In this document: one piece after another, positions 20,120-20,172 of the stretch
Layout: each line of letters begins with the position of its first letter
Position numbering within the stretch: the first letter of the stretch is position 1
Virus record (IMG/VR): IMGVR_UViG_3300021963_000830
Span: 1-20,172 of that record
From: a virus
Direction: 5' to 3' (one strand)
DNA: 20,172 nucleotides
The notes under the pieces: model-generated
What the model was told of the DNA's origin: nothing
Database searches by the model: none
The model's input: only the letters and a program-made list of their open reading frames with translations
Translations under genes and position numbers: made by a program

Positions 20120-20172
20120 TAGCTATAGTTTTCCTTATCCGACTCCTCGGCCATCTTCATCATCTTTTCCTC
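20119..20172 (-). CDS. C-terminal end of an unknown gene (partial)
   Basis: The frame is open from the window edge to a TAA at 20121-20119 that overlaps the next ATG by one base (TAATG). The 17 visible codons encode a charged helix-like tail (EEKMMKMAEESDKENYS). The tight stop-start overlap fits the coupling seen throughout the region, so this is probably the end of a real upstream structural gene. Its function cannot be told. Confidence 0.45.
   Translation of the reverse strand, partial: EEKMMKMAEESDKENYS

Noticed and set aside
1-20172. CRISPR arrays, tRNA genes, insertion sequences or attachment sites
   Set aside because: No evenly spaced direct repeats, cloverleaf-like segments, transposase or integrase motifs, or flanking terminal repeats were seen on either strand.

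Overview
The window is a contiguous piece of a tailed-phage (Caudoviricetes) genome, most likely a short-tailed podovirus-like virus. No tRNA, rRNA, integrase or bacterial housekeeping gene is visible. Genes are packed end to end and nearly all are read leftward on the minus strand. The reasons for this reading are a tail adaptor and tail nozzle pair, a set of large internal (ejection) virion proteins ending in a muramidase, a long run of Thr/Ser/Gly-rich fibre genes, and a small recombination/replication block. The fibre motifs are of types common in phages from aquatic metagenomes; the host cannot be named from the sequence.

In the direction of transcription (right to left): 20172-19404 holds the end of an unknown gene, a small FmdB-like protein without its zinc ligands, and two small beta-rich proteins. 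19392-17842 holds two fibre/decoration-like proteins, the second built from an internal duplication. 17845-17162 is a small membrane cassette: a 56-residue predicted lipoprotein, a 92-residue basic helical protein and a GTG-started protein with a coiled coil and a C-terminal membrane segment. It looks lysis-related. 17153-13317 holds five consecutive fibre genes and a small conserved tail protein. 13313-10755 holds the tail adaptor and nozzle. 10758-3483 holds a small unknown protein and four ejection-type proteins, the last a 1373-residue polyvalent protein with an apparent ADP-ribosyltransferase domain. 3486-2719 is a GH108-type muramidase.

At 2357-2722 lies the only plus-strand gene. It encodes a small exported protein whose mature part contains four exact-length 14-residue repeats. 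Left of it, still on the minus strand, comes a nucleic-acid block: a PD-(D/E)XK endonuclease, a small helical protein, a Holliday-junction-resolvase-like nuclease, a probable ssDNA-binding protein, and a RecB/Cas4-type nuclease cut off by the window edge.

Translation looks strongly coupled. Four junctions are ATGA overlaps, one is probably GTGA, and five share the same stop-start heptamer TAATATG. No intergenic gap exceeds about 55 bases. The points most worth following up are the ART domain in an ejected protein, the 14-residue-repeat exported protein on the opposite strand, the membrane cassette inside the fibre array, and the mosaic base composition of the fibre genes.
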